Assembly: GCF_020171945.1 (NCBI RefSeq)
Contig: NZ_JAIVAP010000002.1
Span: forward strand, 62,001-126,000
Length of the DNA: 64,000 nt
Direction of reading: 5' to 3'
Origin: Bacillus infantis
GTDB lineage: Bacteria > Bacillota > Bacilli > Bacillales > Cytobacillaceae
Within the stretch, counting starts at the first letter, position 1. Every line of letters starts with the position of its first letter. This document shows positions 25,131-33,991 of this stretch, piece after piece. The notes beneath the pieces are model-generated. The model was given only the letters and a program-made list of their open reading frames with translations. It was not told the DNA's origin and did not search any database. A program made the position numbers and the translations under genes.

Positions 25131-25775
25131 ATGGAGAATTCAATAGAAGACTTGGAAGCCTACCGCAAACAGAAACAGGCAAAAGGCGAAGAGAATGCTT
25201 TGGCCCTTTACAGGAAAGCACAGAGGGATTCTGCAGTGAATGCCAACATCAGGGAAAAGGTCCGTGCCCGCCATATTTTCCGGGAAACAGCGGGCCTCCC
25301 GGGCGGAATCCCTTTCAGCAGGGAACAGGAAGATGTGTTTGAGGACTGGTTTTTATTCGATTATATAAGCATCAGAGGCTCCACGATGTTTAACCTTTTC
25401 CTCCGCCGGAATTCCGGCCAATTGGCAGAGGCGGATCTCATTCAGGGAGCCCTTTTCCTCAGCTCTGTCCTCCAGCCTGTGAAAATTGAAAGGGCAGAAG
25501 GAGAAAAGTTTGCTGCCTTTGACATCCTGACAGGGGAAAAGCTTCAGCTGAAGGCTGCAGACAGCATCAGCCTTGAGGAGAGGCGCTCCTATTGGATCAG
25601 GTGCATACCGGTTTTCACCGGGAACTTTTGTTTTGGTCCGGCTTTTCCAATGAACAATGCAGACGCCGTTGTTGAGCAGTACAAAGAATTGATGGCTTCT
25701 GGGGAAGGCATGACCTGGAGGTCATTTTTAAAAAAGTCTGCTCTTGCTTTACTGTTCAGGGATGGGGCTGTTTGA
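25131..25775 (+). CDS. Hypothetical protein, 214 residues
   Basis: Soluble protein of unknown family. The N-terminal 50 residues are a charged helix rich in Glu, Lys and Ala (SIEDLEAYRKQKQAKGEENA). The central segment IPFSREQEDVFEDWFLFDYIS is aromatic and acidic, and the C-terminus ends in FLKKSALALLFRDGAV. No catalytic motif or membrane span is seen. ATG 25131 follows GGGAGGAGGAGCC; the upstream ATG at 25107 lies before that site. It is probably cotranscribed with the nicotinate phosphoribosyltransferase gene. Between it and murC (25776-26011) nothing but AT-rich promoter-like sequence (TATAAT near 25896) is visible. Confidence 0.72.
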   Translation: MENSIEDLEAYRKQKQAKGEENALALYRKAQRDSAVNANIREKVRARHIFRETAGLPGGIPFSREQEDVFEDWFLFDYISIRGSTMFNLFLRRNSGQLAEADLIQGALFLSSVLQPVKIERAEGEKFAAFDILTGEKLQLKAADSISLEERRSYWIRCIPVFTGNFCFGPAFPMNNADAVVEQYKELMASGEGMTWRSFLKKSALALLFRDGAV

Positions 25776-26011
25776 GCCCTTCCCTGCAGATATAACTGCT
25801 AATTTTATCCATATGATGCGGGCTTAAGCCCATGCTAACCGCTTCTTGCGGCTGGCTGGGCCAAGTGCTACATAGTGTTTGTGCTTGAAAGATGATATAA
25901 TACTTTAATCTGCTTATGCAGGAAACGTTTGTCCGTAATGAAGATATGAGCACAATATAGTCAGATATCATATACTGTGTTACAGATAGACGACAGTTGG
26001 AGGTTCTTTAT

Positions 26012-27307
26012 ATGACTATTTACCATTTTGTAGGTATAAAAGGGTCTGGAATGAGCGCCTTGGCTCAAGTCCTTCATGATATGAATTATCATGTTCAGGG
26101 ATCTGATGTAGAAAAGCGTTTTTTTACACAGATTTCGCTTGAACAGTCAGGAATAAAGATCCTTCCTTTCCAAAAGGAAAACATACAGCCTGGAATGACC
26201 GTTATAGCAGGCAATGCGTACCCGGATACGCATGAAGAAATCCAGGAAGCCATGAAGCTTGGCCTTCCGATCGTCCGCTACCACCGCTTCCTTGGGGACT
26301 TTATGAAGAAGTTTACCAGTGTAGCTGTTACTGGGGCGCATGGAAAGACCTCCACTACAGGGCTGCTTGCCCATGTAATGAAGGGAGCAAAACCGACTTC
26401 TTTCCTTATTGGGGACGGAACGGGCAGAGGGGATGCCGATGCTGAATATTTCGTTTTTGAAGCCTGCGAATATAGAAGGCATTTTCTTTCATATTTCCCT
26501 GATTATGCAATCATGACGAATATAGATTTTGACCACCCTGATTATTTCGCCAATATTGATGATGTGTTCTCTGCTTTCCAGGAGATGTCATGGCAGGTGA
26601 ATAAGGGTATTTTTGCATGCGGCGATGATGAGCAGCTGCAAAAGATCCAGGCAAAGGTTCCTGTCCTGTTCTACGGCTTTGGCGAGGAGAATGACTTCCA
26701 GGCGCGCAATGTCGTCAAAAGCACGGAAGGAACAACCTTTGATGTTTTTGTGCGCAACACTTTTTATGATACTTTCTCAATCCCTCAGTTCGGCGACCAT
26801 AATGTACTGAATTCATTGGCCGTTATCGCACTTTGCCATTATGAGGAAATTGGTTCGGAAATCGTCAAAGATCTCCTGCAGTCATTTGAGGGAGTGAAAA
26901 GAAGATTTTCGGAGAAGAAAGTGGCTGGCCAGGTTATCATTGATGACTACGCCCATCACCCCACGGAGATACGGGCGACGGTCGAGGCAGCCAGGCAGAA
27001 ATATCCGGAAAAAGAAATAGTGGCTGTATTCCAGCCACATACCTTTACCAGGACACAGACATTCCTGGATGACTTTGCCGAAAGCCTTAATAAAGCTGAT
27101 AAAGTTTATCTTTGCGATATTTTTGGCTCAGCAAGGGAAAACCATGGAAAGCTGACCATCACAGATCTTCAGGACAGGATCCCAAGCTCAGAGATCATAA
27201 AAGAAGAAGATACAAGTGCGCTGAAGCAGCACGAAAACAGTGTCATCCTCTTTATGGGAGCGGGAGACATCCAGAAATTCCAGGAAGCATACGAGGGCAC
27301 TTTATAA
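26012..27307 (+). CDS. murC: UDP-N-acetylmuramate--L-alanine ligase MurC
   Basis: 431-residue Mur ligase that adds L-alanine to UDP-MurNAc in the cytoplasm, the first step of the peptidoglycan stem peptide. It has the N-terminal Rossmann domain ([14 protein letters not shown], residues 5-18), the ATP-binding P-loop [12 protein letters not shown] near 105, the central-domain [12 protein letters not shown] near 170, and the C-terminal-domain [10 protein letters not shown] near 310. ATG 26012 follows TTGGAGG. Length and motifs are normal. Convergent with ampS across a strong terminator. In B. subtilis it also lies near sftA and ytxGHJ. Confidence 0.96.
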   Translation: MTIYHFVGIKGSGMSALAQVLHDMNYHVQGSDVEKRFFTQISLEQSGIKILPFQKENIQPGMTVIAGNAYPDTHEEIQEAMKLGLPIVRYHRFLGDFMKKFTSVAVTGAHGKTSTTGLLAHVMKGAKPTSFLIGDGTGRGDADAEYFVFEACEYRRHFLSYFPDYAIMTNIDFDHPDYFANIDDVFSAFQEMSWQVNKGIFACGDDEQLQKIQAKVPVLFYGFGEENDFQARNVVKSTEGTTFDVFVRNTFYDTFSIPQFGDHNVLNSLAVIALCHYEEIGSEIVKDLLQSFEGVKRRFSEKKVAGQVIIDDYAHHPTEIRATVEAARQKYPEKEIVAVFQPHTFTRTQTFLDDFAESLNKADKVYLCDIFGSARENHGKLTITDLQDRIPSSEIIKEEDTSALKQHENSVILFMGAGDIQKFQEAYEGTL

Positions 27308-27375
27308 GTTCCGTGCAGGAGCGCTGGGCAGGCTGTCTCCCGGCGCTCTCCGGATCCGTCCGGCTGGCTACATAG

Positions 27376-27407
27376 AAAAAGGATGCAGATTATGCTGCAT
27401 CCTTTTT
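27376..27407. terminator. Bidirectional terminator between murC and ampS
   Basis: Perfect inverted repeat AAAAAGGATGCAG / CTGCATCCTTTTT with a 6-base loop between convergent genes. Confidence 0.93.
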
Positions 27408-27414
27408 GTTTACT

Positions 27415-28530
27415 CTATTTAAGGTTCTCGGGATTCAGTGCTTCGAGTTCCGGGATTACGAATCTTCCGTCCTTGCGGATCAGAACATCGTCAAAGTAGA
27501 TTTCCCCTCCGCCATAGTCCGGGCGCTGGATGTTGACCATATCCCAGTGAATATTGGATGAATTGCCGTTATAGGCTTCATCATAGCATTGCCCTGGCGT
27601 AAAGTGGAAGCTTCCATCGATTTTCTCATCAAACAGAATGTCCTGCATCGGATGGAGGATATAAGGGTTCACGCCGATGGCAAATTCACCGATATAGCGG
27701 GCGCCTTCATCTGTATCAAAGATCTTGTTGATCCTGTCTGTATCATTTGCTGTCGCCTCAACAATTTTTCCATCCTTAAAGGTGAGTTTGACATTTTCAA
27801 AAGTAAATCCGTGATAAGGCGATGGGGTATTATATGTAATAACGCCGTTAACAGAATCCTTCACAGGAGCCGTATAGACTTCGCCGTCAGGGATATTCAT
27901 CTGTCCAGAGCATTTAATGGCCGGAATATCCTTAATAGAGAAAGTCAAGTCTGTCCCAGGGCCGGTCAGCCTTACTTTGTCTGTTTTGTCCATAAGCCCT
28001 ACAAGGCTGTCCATCGCTTTGTCCATCTTGCCGTAATCCAGATTGCAGACATCAAAATAGAAATCCTCGAACGCTTCTGTGCTCATTTTCGCAAGCTGGG
28101 CCATTGAAGAGTTAGGATATCTCAGTACAACCCATTTTGTTTTTGGCACGCGGATTTCCCTGTGGACTTTCTTGCCGATCGTACTGCCGTGGATTTTCAT
28201 TTTGTCATCCGGCACATCGGCATGTTCATTGATGTTATCTCCGGATCTCAGGCCAATATAAGCATCCATCTTGCCCATAACGTTCGCTTCAAAGTCAGCC
28301 ATCATATTGAACTGCTCATCCTGAGCCCCAAGCAAAAGCGCCCTGTCAACCTGCTGGTCTTTCAGAAGCACAAATGGATAGCCTCCCGCTGCATATGCTT
28401 CTGCAACAAGTGCAGTAACAAGCTCACGCTGGAGACCGAAGTTCTCGATCAGGACTTTCTCGCCTTTTTGAAGGCGCACTGAATAATTAATCAAATTTTT
28501 TGCCAATGTTTGAATCCGGGGATCTTTCAT
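27415..28530 (-). CDS. ampS: M29 family aminopeptidase AmpS
   Basis: 371-residue metallo-aminopeptidase of the M29 (thermophilic aminopeptidase) family, cytoplasmic and probably dimeric. Segments with the likely metal ligands include GEFAIGVNPY near residue 280, LFDEKIDGSFHFTPGQCY near 305 and NIHWDMVNIQRPDY near 335. The N-terminal LINYSVRLQKGEKVLIENFG is conserved in the family. The start at 28530 follows a GAAGGAGGAAT site on the minus strand. It is convergent with murC. Its upstream region contains a repeat element at 28689-28818. Confidence 0.9.
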   Translation of the reverse strand: MKDPRIQTLAKNLINYSVRLQKGEKVLIENFGLQRELVTALVAEAYAAGGYPFVLLKDQQVDRALLLGAQDEQFNMMADFEANVMGKMDAYIGLRSGDNINEHADVPDDKMKIHGSTIGKKVHREIRVPKTKWVVLRYPNSSMAQLAKMSTEAFEDFYFDVCNLDYGKMDKAMDSLVGLMDKTDKVRLTGPGTDLTFSIKDIPAIKCSGQMNIPDGEVYTAPVKDSVNGVITYNTPSPYHGFTFENVKLTFKDGKIVEATANDTDRINKIFDTDEGARYIGEFAIGVNPYILHPMQDILFDEKIDGSFHFTPGQCYDEAYNGNSSNIHWDMVNIQRPDYGGGEIYFDDVLIRKDGRFVIPELEALNPENLK

Positions 28531-28688
28531 CCTGATTCCTCCTTCATTTCTTCGTACAGCTATTATTGTACCCGAAAAAGTTTTTTTCTGCTTAAATGAT
28601 TCCGCTGGAGGCTATGTGCCTGATGGGACTTGCATAAGCTCCTTGCTGATGGATATAATGTTTTTCGTACATAATCTCTCTTACAATT

Positions 28689-28818
28689 AAGCTCTGTTAG
28701 TGTTCTGTACTTATTTTGGGCTCATCGATGTGTAACTCTGGTTCATACGTCTTTCAGCGGCTGGATAAACATCTGGCTGAATGAGCCAAAGAATCAGAAT
28801 CAATGTTATACACAGCCT
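28689..28818. repeat. Small inverted-repeat element (MITE-like), copy 2
   Basis: About 130 bp with outer ends AAGCTCTGTTAGTGTT and an inverted right end AGCCTG-type (CACAGCCTG). The inner arms are TTTTGGGCTCAT and ATGAGCCAAAG. It shares its layout with the element at 34255-34369 and the partial copy at 7962. It encodes nothing. It lies in the 426-base gap between ampS and ytxG. Confidence 0.6.
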
Positions 28819-28895
28819 GAAAATTAAAAAGCAATATGCTGCAAAAAGCAGGAGATTAAAGCCGCATAATGGAATTACTTACAAGAACGGCCCTG

Positions 28896-28920
28896 GTTTA
28901 GGGTGCTTATCCCCGGGTAA
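28896..28920 (+). promoter_or_regulatory. Sigma-B-type promoter of ytxGHJ
   Basis: GTTTAG at 28896-28901 and GGGTAA at 28915-28920, separated by 13 bases, match the general-stress sigma-B consensus (GTTTAA, 12-15, GGGTAT) with one difference in each box. The ytxGHJ operon of B. subtilis is known to be under sigma-B (and sigma-H) control, which supports the reading. Confidence 0.78.
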
Positions 28921-28956
28921 TAGAATAAATATATAACAATCATGGAGGTGCTTCTT

Positions 28957-29472
28957 TTGGAAATTATTCTATATTTGAGCGTGGCTTTAATAGCGGTAGC
29001 CTTTTTAGTGCTCGTCATTTTCCTGTCCCGAACATTGAAATCCCTGGCCACTACCTTGGATAGTGTGTCTACTACCTTAGATGGACTTGAACAGCAGCTG
29101 GACGGTGTAACCCGTGAGACCACTGTTCTGCTTCATAAGACGAATGCCCTTGCAAGCGACATTCAGCAGAAGTCGGAAAGCCTTAACGGAGTTGTCAATG
29201 CGGTGAGGGATGTCGGAGATTCTGTAAGAAAGTTCAACGGCACGATTCAGTCCATTTCTTCTTCGGTCAATACGCAGGTTGAACAAAACAAGGATAAAAT
29301 ATCCCAGGTGGTGCAATGGAGCAATGTATTCCTTGAGCTGAAAGATAAGTGGAAGATTCGCAAGCAGCAGTCTTCTCCGCTCCAAAACCATATTGAGGAT
29401 ATACCGCCCGCAGAGAGAGCAGTAGAAAGAGCGGCTGTGAGAGCCCGGGAAAGAGAAAGAGCAAAATATTAA
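28957..29472 (+). CDS. ytxG: General stress protein YtxG (DUF948)
   Basis: 171-residue protein with one N-terminal membrane span ([21 protein letters not shown], about residues 2-24) followed by a long amphipathic helical region (residues 25-130) of the DUF948 type, and a basic, Arg- and Glu-rich C-terminus ([18 protein letters not shown]). The TTG start at 28957 is used because GGAGGTG at 28944-28950 sits six bases before it; the ATG at 28942 is upstream of that site. It is the first gene of a stress operon with ytxH and ytxJ. Confidence 0.88.
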   Translation: MEIILYLSVALIAVAFLVLVIFLSRTLKSLATTLDSVSTTLDGLEQQLDGVTRETTVLLHKTNALASDIQQKSESLNGVVNAVRDVGDSVRKFNGTIQSISSSVNTQVEQNKDKISQVVQWSNVFLELKDKWKIRKQQSSPLQNHIEDIPPAERAVERAAVRARERERAKY

Positions 29473-29494
29473 AGGAAGTGTAGGAGGATCCCAC

Positions 29495-29995
29495 ATGGCT
29501 TACAATGAAAGAATGAATACGCAGGCAAATGAAACAAGGCAGGAAGACAATATTAACTCCAAGGATTTTCTCATTGGTGCCCTGGTCGGCGGGATGGTGG
29601 GTGCTGCGGCAGCATTGTTCCTTGCCCCTAAGACAGGGAAAGAGCTGAGGACAGATCTAAATGAGCAGGCTGCAGTGCTGAAGGAAAAAACCGGCCATAT
29701 TAAAGATACGGCTATGACAAAAGGTTCTGAGCTGGCTTCTGCAGCCAAAGAAAAGACGAGCACTCTCACCCAGAGCGTATCCAAGCAGTCTTCTGGCCTG
29801 GTTGAAAAGGTGAAGGGCATGTCAGGAAAGTCCGGCAGCCAATCTGAAGATTCCAGCGAAGAAGAGGAGGCGTTCACCGAAACAGTGCCTTCCGGCTCGG
29901 CTGCAATGCTTTCAGAAGAGGATGGGGAAAGCATACAGCAGAAGCTGGAAGAAACGAAGAACGCTTTTGATGAAACAGAAATGAAATACCGATAA
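29495..29995 (+). CDS. ytxH: General stress protein YtxH (YtxH-like/DUF3618)
   Basis: 166-residue protein with a glycine-rich membrane segment (FLIGALVGGMVGAAAALFLAP, about residues 25-47) followed by the family signature KTGKELRTDLNEQA and a long charged helical region. The C-terminal third is Ser- and Glu-rich. It follows ytxG after 22 bases and uses TAGGAGGATCC as ribosome site. In B. subtilis it is induced by stress through sigma-B. Molecular function is unknown. Confidence 0.9.
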   Translation: MAYNERMNTQANETRQEDNINSKDFLIGALVGGMVGAAAALFLAPKTGKELRTDLNEQAAVLKEKTGHIKDTAMTKGSELASAAKEKTSTLTQSVSKQSSGLVEKVKGMSGKSGSQSEDSSEEEEAFTETVPSGSAAMLSEEDGESIQQKLEETKNAFDETEMKYR

Positions 29996-30061
29996 TTAGG
30001 AAATCAGGCGGTGGAGTGTTAAAATGACTCTGCCGCATTCTTTATTTCAGGAGGAAATAGG

Positions 30062-30391
30062 ATGAAACAAATACATTCAATTGAAGAATTTAATAGCATA
30101 TTAGAAGAAAAGAGCCCGGTCTTTCTGCTGAAGCACAGCACCACCTGCCCTGTCAGCCAGGCGGCGTACGAAGAGTATGAAAGCTTCACATCTGCAAACA
30201 GCAGTGTTCCTGCTTATTTTCTGACGGTACAGGGTGCCCGTCCGGTTTCCAATCATGTGGCTGAGGAGTATCATATCAAGCATGAATCTCCCCAGGCGAT
30301 CCTTTTCTCAAACAAAGACGTTGTATGGCATGCATCCCATTGGAAAATAACAGAGGATTCACTGGCAAAGGCAGTAAGTGAAAACAGCTGA
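30062..30391 (+). CDS. ytxJ: Bacillithiol-system redox protein YtxJ
   Basis: 109-residue thioredoxin-fold protein of the YtxJ (DUF2847, monothiol bacilliredoxin-like) family. The single redox cysteine is in KHSTTCPVSQAAYEEY near residue 31, with the cis-proline segment HESPQAILF near 78. The start at 30062 follows AGGAGGAAATAGG. It closes the ytxGHJ stress operon and should act in thiol repair with bacillithiol. A bidirectional terminator follows. Confidence 0.9.
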   Translation: MKQIHSIEEFNSILEEKSPVFLLKHSTTCPVSQAAYEEYESFTSANSSVPAYFLTVQGARPVSNHVAEEYHIKHESPQAILFSNKDVVWHASHWKITEDSLAKAVSENS

Positions 30392-30395
30392 ACAC

Positions 30396-30427
30396 AAAAA
30401 GGCCGTCCCGGTAAAGGGACGGTCTTT
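30396..30427. terminator. Bidirectional terminator between ytxJ and the FtsA-like gene
   Basis: Inverted repeat GGCCGTCCC / GGGACGGTC, flanked by AAAAA on the left and TTTCTG on the right, between two convergent genes. Confidence 0.85.
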
Positions 30428-30432
30428 CTGAT

Positions 30433-32601
30433 TTATTTAACCTTAATGTGTTCAGGCCAGTGGATATGGAGGGTATCCCCCGCGTTTACCGGTTCATGGA
30501 AGGAGCATTTCCTTCCATTTCTAATCAATTCAAAGCTGCCGGCTGCATGAGCGGGCGGCTTTACTTCAACATATGTGAAAAGATCCTGGAAAATGAATGG
30601 TTCTTCAGGCAGTTGCCTGATCAGGATGGAATCCCCGCTTCTGATGATACTTTCAGCATCAAGTTTTATATCTCCCCGCCAAATCTCGACTGCCTCCCTT
30701 TTTAGGGTAATGCGCTCTCCATTAAAGAAGACTGGCAATGTCCGTTCCAGTGAGAGCTGTTTCTTTTCAGCCAATTCATCCACTGTTGTCTGATTCCTTC
30801 CAGCGGCCTCGATTACGTCCCTGTCCTCACAGCTGCTTCCGGGCTTTGCATCAATCCCGTTTCGGGTAAGCCTTCCGGAAAGGGAAGGGATGTAAGTTTC
30901 TTTTCCGTTAATTCTCAGATGGAATGGCTTTATGCTTTTTAATAAGTCTTCCAGGCTCAGAGCCTTTAATACCGATTCAATGCTGTCAGCACTTCTGCAT
31001 TCAATTTTGTCGCGGTCCTCCACAGAATCATCCGGAGACGCTGCCATACCGTTCTTGGAAATGATTGCTTGGACGGTATAGTCCTTCCCGTTAACTTTCA
31101 CGTGTTTATCCGGAATGGTATCGACCAGGTCCTTAATTTTAAGAAAAGATGCTCTTCCATCAGCGCCCCTGGCAACTGTCAGCATATCTCCATCCCTGAC
31201 CCCGTCATCCAGAGAACAGGCAGAGCCATTTTGCAGCAGAACAGGCGGATGGCCGTGCTCTCCGGGTATCGTGATGCTGAGGCCATTAAGGGAAATGATT
31301 TTGGCCATGCCTGGCTTTCCATACAGCTTGCTCATTTTAATCCCGGCAGCAAGGAGGCAGTCGCCCACTGTCAATTTTTTCACTTCAAAAAGGCGGACAG
31401 GCAGGTCATTTACATAAACTGTCCTGTATTGGACAGGAGACTGTAAGGCCGCTATCGCTATCCCAACCGGTGTAACAAGATCAGGACCTTTCAATATATG
31501 ATCGGCGAAGGCCAGGGAAGCGACTGCATCGATTCCCCTGATAGCAACCCGGTTCTCAGGGAGATGCAGGCGGGCTGCCACCATTTGCGGCAGGCGCGGC
31601 GTAAGGCTCCCGCCCCCTACAAGCATAACGGCCTTGGGAGATTTGTGATTATTGAGCTGCAGAATTTCGTTGCAAATCGAATCTGCAAGCTTTTCGATTG
31701 CCGGTTCAATTTGTGAAATAATCTCTTCACTTGCCCAGTCTGTTTCAAAGCCGAGAATATCTGTCGTTTTGATCGTACTGTGATCAAGAAGCCTCCGTTT
31801 TGCTTCTTCAGCCAAAGGGAAGTCGAGAAGAAGCTGATCGCTGAGCGATTCAGTAATCTCATCCCCTGCTACAGGGACCATACCATAAGCAATGACAGTT
31901 CCGGTATCTGTCAGGGCAATATCCGAAGTACCCGCTCCGATGTCAACAAGCGCAACGTTCAGCCTCCTCATGGAAGGCGGAATGAGGACATTTATGGCGG
32001 CAATAGGCTCGAGTGTAAGAGCCTGCATTTCAAGGCCGGCACGGTGGAGGGCAGAAATCAGCGACTCAACGACCACTCTGGGAAGGAATGTTGCAATGAT
32101 ATCGACTGAAGCTTCTTCTCCCTGCTGGTCAATGAGATTGCCAATTTCTTCACCATCGAGCCTGTAATGCAGCACAGAGTATCCGACACAATAATAATAG
32201 TGGCTTTTATCCGACTTCTGCTCTTCCGCTACTTCTGCCTGTGCCTGCTGTACCGCGCTCAGTTCAAGATGGAGGATATCTTCCTTCTGGATTATTGGCT
32301 TGCCGGTGATATTGACGGATGCCTGGGCTCTTTTAGTTTTGAGGGCCCTTCCGGCAGCTGCGACGCAGACCTTTTTTAAGGGGCCATGGGCGGCTTCAAG
32401 GTCTTCCTTAATCTCAGCGATGATTTTGGATACAGAGATGACGTCATGGATCTGTCCATCAAGCATAGCGCGTTCTTTATGTTCTTTCGTGTGGATATCT
32501 ATTACTTTGAACTGCCCGTCCTGCTCTTCCAGGATGATTCCGACCACTGAACGGGTACCGATATCAAGGGCAAATATTTTATTTTTAAGCAAAGGATGCA
32601 C
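30433..32601 (-). CDS. FtsA/PilM-like actin-fold ATPase with a repeat-bearing C-terminus
   Basis: 722-residue protein. Residues 8-385 have an FtsA/PilM-type actin fold: phosphate-1 loop FALDIGTRSVVGI at 10-22, the connecting LTLEPIAAINVL at 195-206, phosphate-2 VALVDIGAGTSDIAL at 216-230, and the adenosine motif MLVGGGSLTPRLPQM at 326-340. The canonical FtsA is about 420 residues, so the C-terminal 330 residues are extra. They contain five degenerate modules (about 435-477, 500-536, 561-598, 624-662 and 690-715) with an NG turn near the start and a DGD/GDxI-like strand at the end, reminiscent of small beta-grasp domains. No membrane-targeting helix is obvious. Similar Bacillus proteins are annotated as cell division protein FtsA paralogues; the role is unknown. 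Confidence 0.75.
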   Translation of the reverse strand: MHPLLKNKIFALDIGTRSVVGIILEEQDGQFKVIDIHTKEHKERAMLDGQIHDVISVSKIIAEIKEDLEAAHGPLKKVCVAAAGRALKTKRAQASVNITGKPIIQKEDILHLELSAVQQAQAEVAEEQKSDKSHYYYCVGYSVLHYRLDGEEIGNLIDQQGEEASVDIIATFLPRVVVESLISALHRAGLEMQALTLEPIAAINVLIPPSMRRLNVALVDIGAGTSDIALTDTGTVIAYGMVPVAGDEITESLSDQLLLDFPLAEEAKRRLLDHSTIKTTDILGFETDWASEEIISQIEPAIEKLADSICNEILQLNNHKSPKAVMLVGGGSLTPRLPQMVAARLHLPENRVAIRGIDAVASLAFADHILKGPDLVTPVGIAIAALQSPVQYRTVYVNDLPVRLFEVKKLTVGDCLLAAGIKMSKLYGKPGMAKIISLNGLSITIPGEHGHPPVLLQNGSACSLDDGVRDGDMLTVARGADGRASFLKIKDLVDTIPDKHVKVNGKDYTVQAIISKNGMAASPDDSVEDRDKIECRSADSIESVLKALSLEDLLKSIKPFHLRINGKETYIPSLSGRLTRNGIDAKPGSSCEDRDVIEAAGRNQTTVDELAEKKQLSLERTLPVFFNGERITLKREAVEIWRGDIKLDAESIIRSGDSILIRQLPEEPFIFQDLFTYVEVKPPAHAAGSFELIRNGRKCSFHEPVNAGDTLHIHWPEHIKVK

Positions 32602-32692
32602 CTTCTTTTACAGGATAGAGGAAACTTAAGCCTATCTGCATAGGTAAATTTCTTTAATGCTTAAAAGCGTTTAATTAATAAAGAAAAAATAC

Positions 32693-32721
32693 GTGACATT
32701 GGCAGTTAATTCATATATAAT
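32693..32721 (+). promoter_or_regulatory. Sigma-A promoter of aroA with a downstream leader hairpin
   Basis: -35 GTGACA (32693-32698), 17-base spacer, -10 TATAAT (32716-32721). The transcript would have a leader of about 110 bases. Within it, GAACCG (32771-32776) pairs with CGGTTC (32808-32813) and TTGCG (32777-32781) with CGCAA (32798-32802), with no T-run after. A partly palindromic TTAAAAGCGTTTAA, a weak cre resemblance, lies about 30 bases before the -35. Confidence 0.7.
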
Positions 32722-32838
32722 AATCCCTAATTATAAAAAATGTATCATATTTTAACAGGCCGATAAAGAAGAACCGTTGCGGATACTAATTTTAAGGCGC
32801 AATACTTCGGTTCAGCCAAAGAGAAGGGACGGGACATG

Positions 32839-33915
32839 ATGAGCAATAAAGAATTAGATCAGCTGCGCGAACGAGTAGAGGAAATCAATCTTCAGCTTTT
32901 ATCACTGATCAGCGAGAGGGCAAGCCTTGTTCAGGAAATCGGAAGGGTTAAGGAAACTCAGGGTGTTAACCGCTATGACCCTGTCCGTGAAAGAAAAATG
33001 CTGGATTCCATTAAAGAACATAACGAAGGGCCATTTGAAAACTCAACGATCGAGCATCTTTTCAAGGAAATCTTTAAGGCAGGGCTTGAACTGCAGAAAG
33101 ATGACCACCGCAAAGCGCTCCTTGTTTCCCGGAAGAAAAAGCCTGAAAATACCATTGTCGATTTAAGAGGCGAAAAAATCGGCGACGGCAACCCGCATTT
33201 TGTCTTTGGACCATGTGCTGTCGAGTCCTATGAACAAGTGGCTACAGTTGCGGCAGCCGTAAAAGCTAAAGGCATGAAGCTTCTCCGCGGCGGTGCCTAT
33301 AAGCCTAGAACCTCTCCTTATGATTTCCAGGGGCTGGGACTTGAAGGCCTGAAAATCCTGAAAAGGGTCGCAGATGAGTATGACCTGGCCGTCATCAGTG
33401 AAATAGTCAATCCAGCTGATATTGAAACGGCTACAGATTATCTGGATGTCATCCAGATCGGTGCAAGGAATATGCAGAACTTCGAGCTCCTGAAAGCAGC
33501 GGGTGCAGCCAATAAACCGGTATTGCTTAAGAGGGGCCTTGCGGCTACCATTGAAGAATTCATCAATGCTGCTGAATATATCATGGCTCAGGGCAATGGG
33601 CAGATCATCCTTTGCGAGAGGGGCATCCGCACATATGAACGTGCAACAAGGAATACCCTTGATATTTCTGCGGTGCCGATCCTGAAGCAGGAAACGCATC
33701 TTCCTGTTATGGTCGATGTCACCCACTCAACCGGAAGAAGGGATCTGCTTCTTCCAACTGCTAAAGCAGCGCTTGCAATCGGCGCAGACGGCGTCATGGC
33801 CGAAGTCCACCCTGATCCTGCGGTGGCTCTCTCAGATTCAGCACAGCAGATGGACCTGAATCAGTTTGACGATTTCATGGCACAGCTCAAGGCTTCATCC
33901 TTTGTAAAAGTATAA
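32839..33915 (+). CDS. aroA: Bifunctional chorismate mutase / DAHP synthase AroA (AroG)
   Basis: 358-residue fusion of an AroQ-type chorismate mutase (residues 1-85, [19 protein letters not shown] with Arg residues for chorismate) and a DAHP synthase barrel (about 95-355). The second part shows [56 protein letters not shown] and [15 protein letters not shown]. It makes 3-deoxy-7-phosphoheptulonate, the first step to aromatic amino acids, while the mutase domain serves as regulatory sensor for chorismate and prephenate. ATG 32839 is the second of two adjacent ATGs and gives the B. subtilis length. It is followed by a terminator. Confidence 0.96.
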   Translation: MSNKELDQLRERVEEINLQLLSLISERASLVQEIGRVKETQGVNRYDPVRERKMLDSIKEHNEGPFENSTIEHLFKEIFKAGLELQKDDHRKALLVSRKKKPENTIVDLRGEKIGDGNPHFVFGPCAVESYEQVATVAAAVKAKGMKLLRGGAYKPRTSPYDFQGLGLEGLKILKRVADEYDLAVISEIVNPADIETATDYLDVIQIGARNMQNFELLKAAGAANKPVLLKRGLAATIEEFINAAEYIMAQGNGQIILCERGIRTYERATRNTLDISAVPILKQETHLPVMVDVTHSTGRRDLLLPTAKAALAIGADGVMAEVHPDPAVALSDSAQQMDLNQFDDFMAQLKASSFVKV

Positions 33916-33952
33916 GGCAGAGGCTATTGGGATATTCCTTAGCCGGCTATAT

Positions 33953-33991
33953 AAAAAGGGCTCTTCTGATTTTTTTCAGGGGAGCCTTTTT
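33953..33991 (+). terminator. Terminator downstream of aroA
   Basis: Hairpin AAAAAGGGCTC paired with GAGCCTTTTT, with CTGA/TCAG extending the stem inward around a T-rich loop. Confidence 0.8.

Noticed and set aside
32655-32676. Cre site upstream of aroA
   Set aside because: TTAAAAGCGTTTAA lacks the fixed G and C of the consensus (two mismatches), so it is noted only as a weak resemblance.
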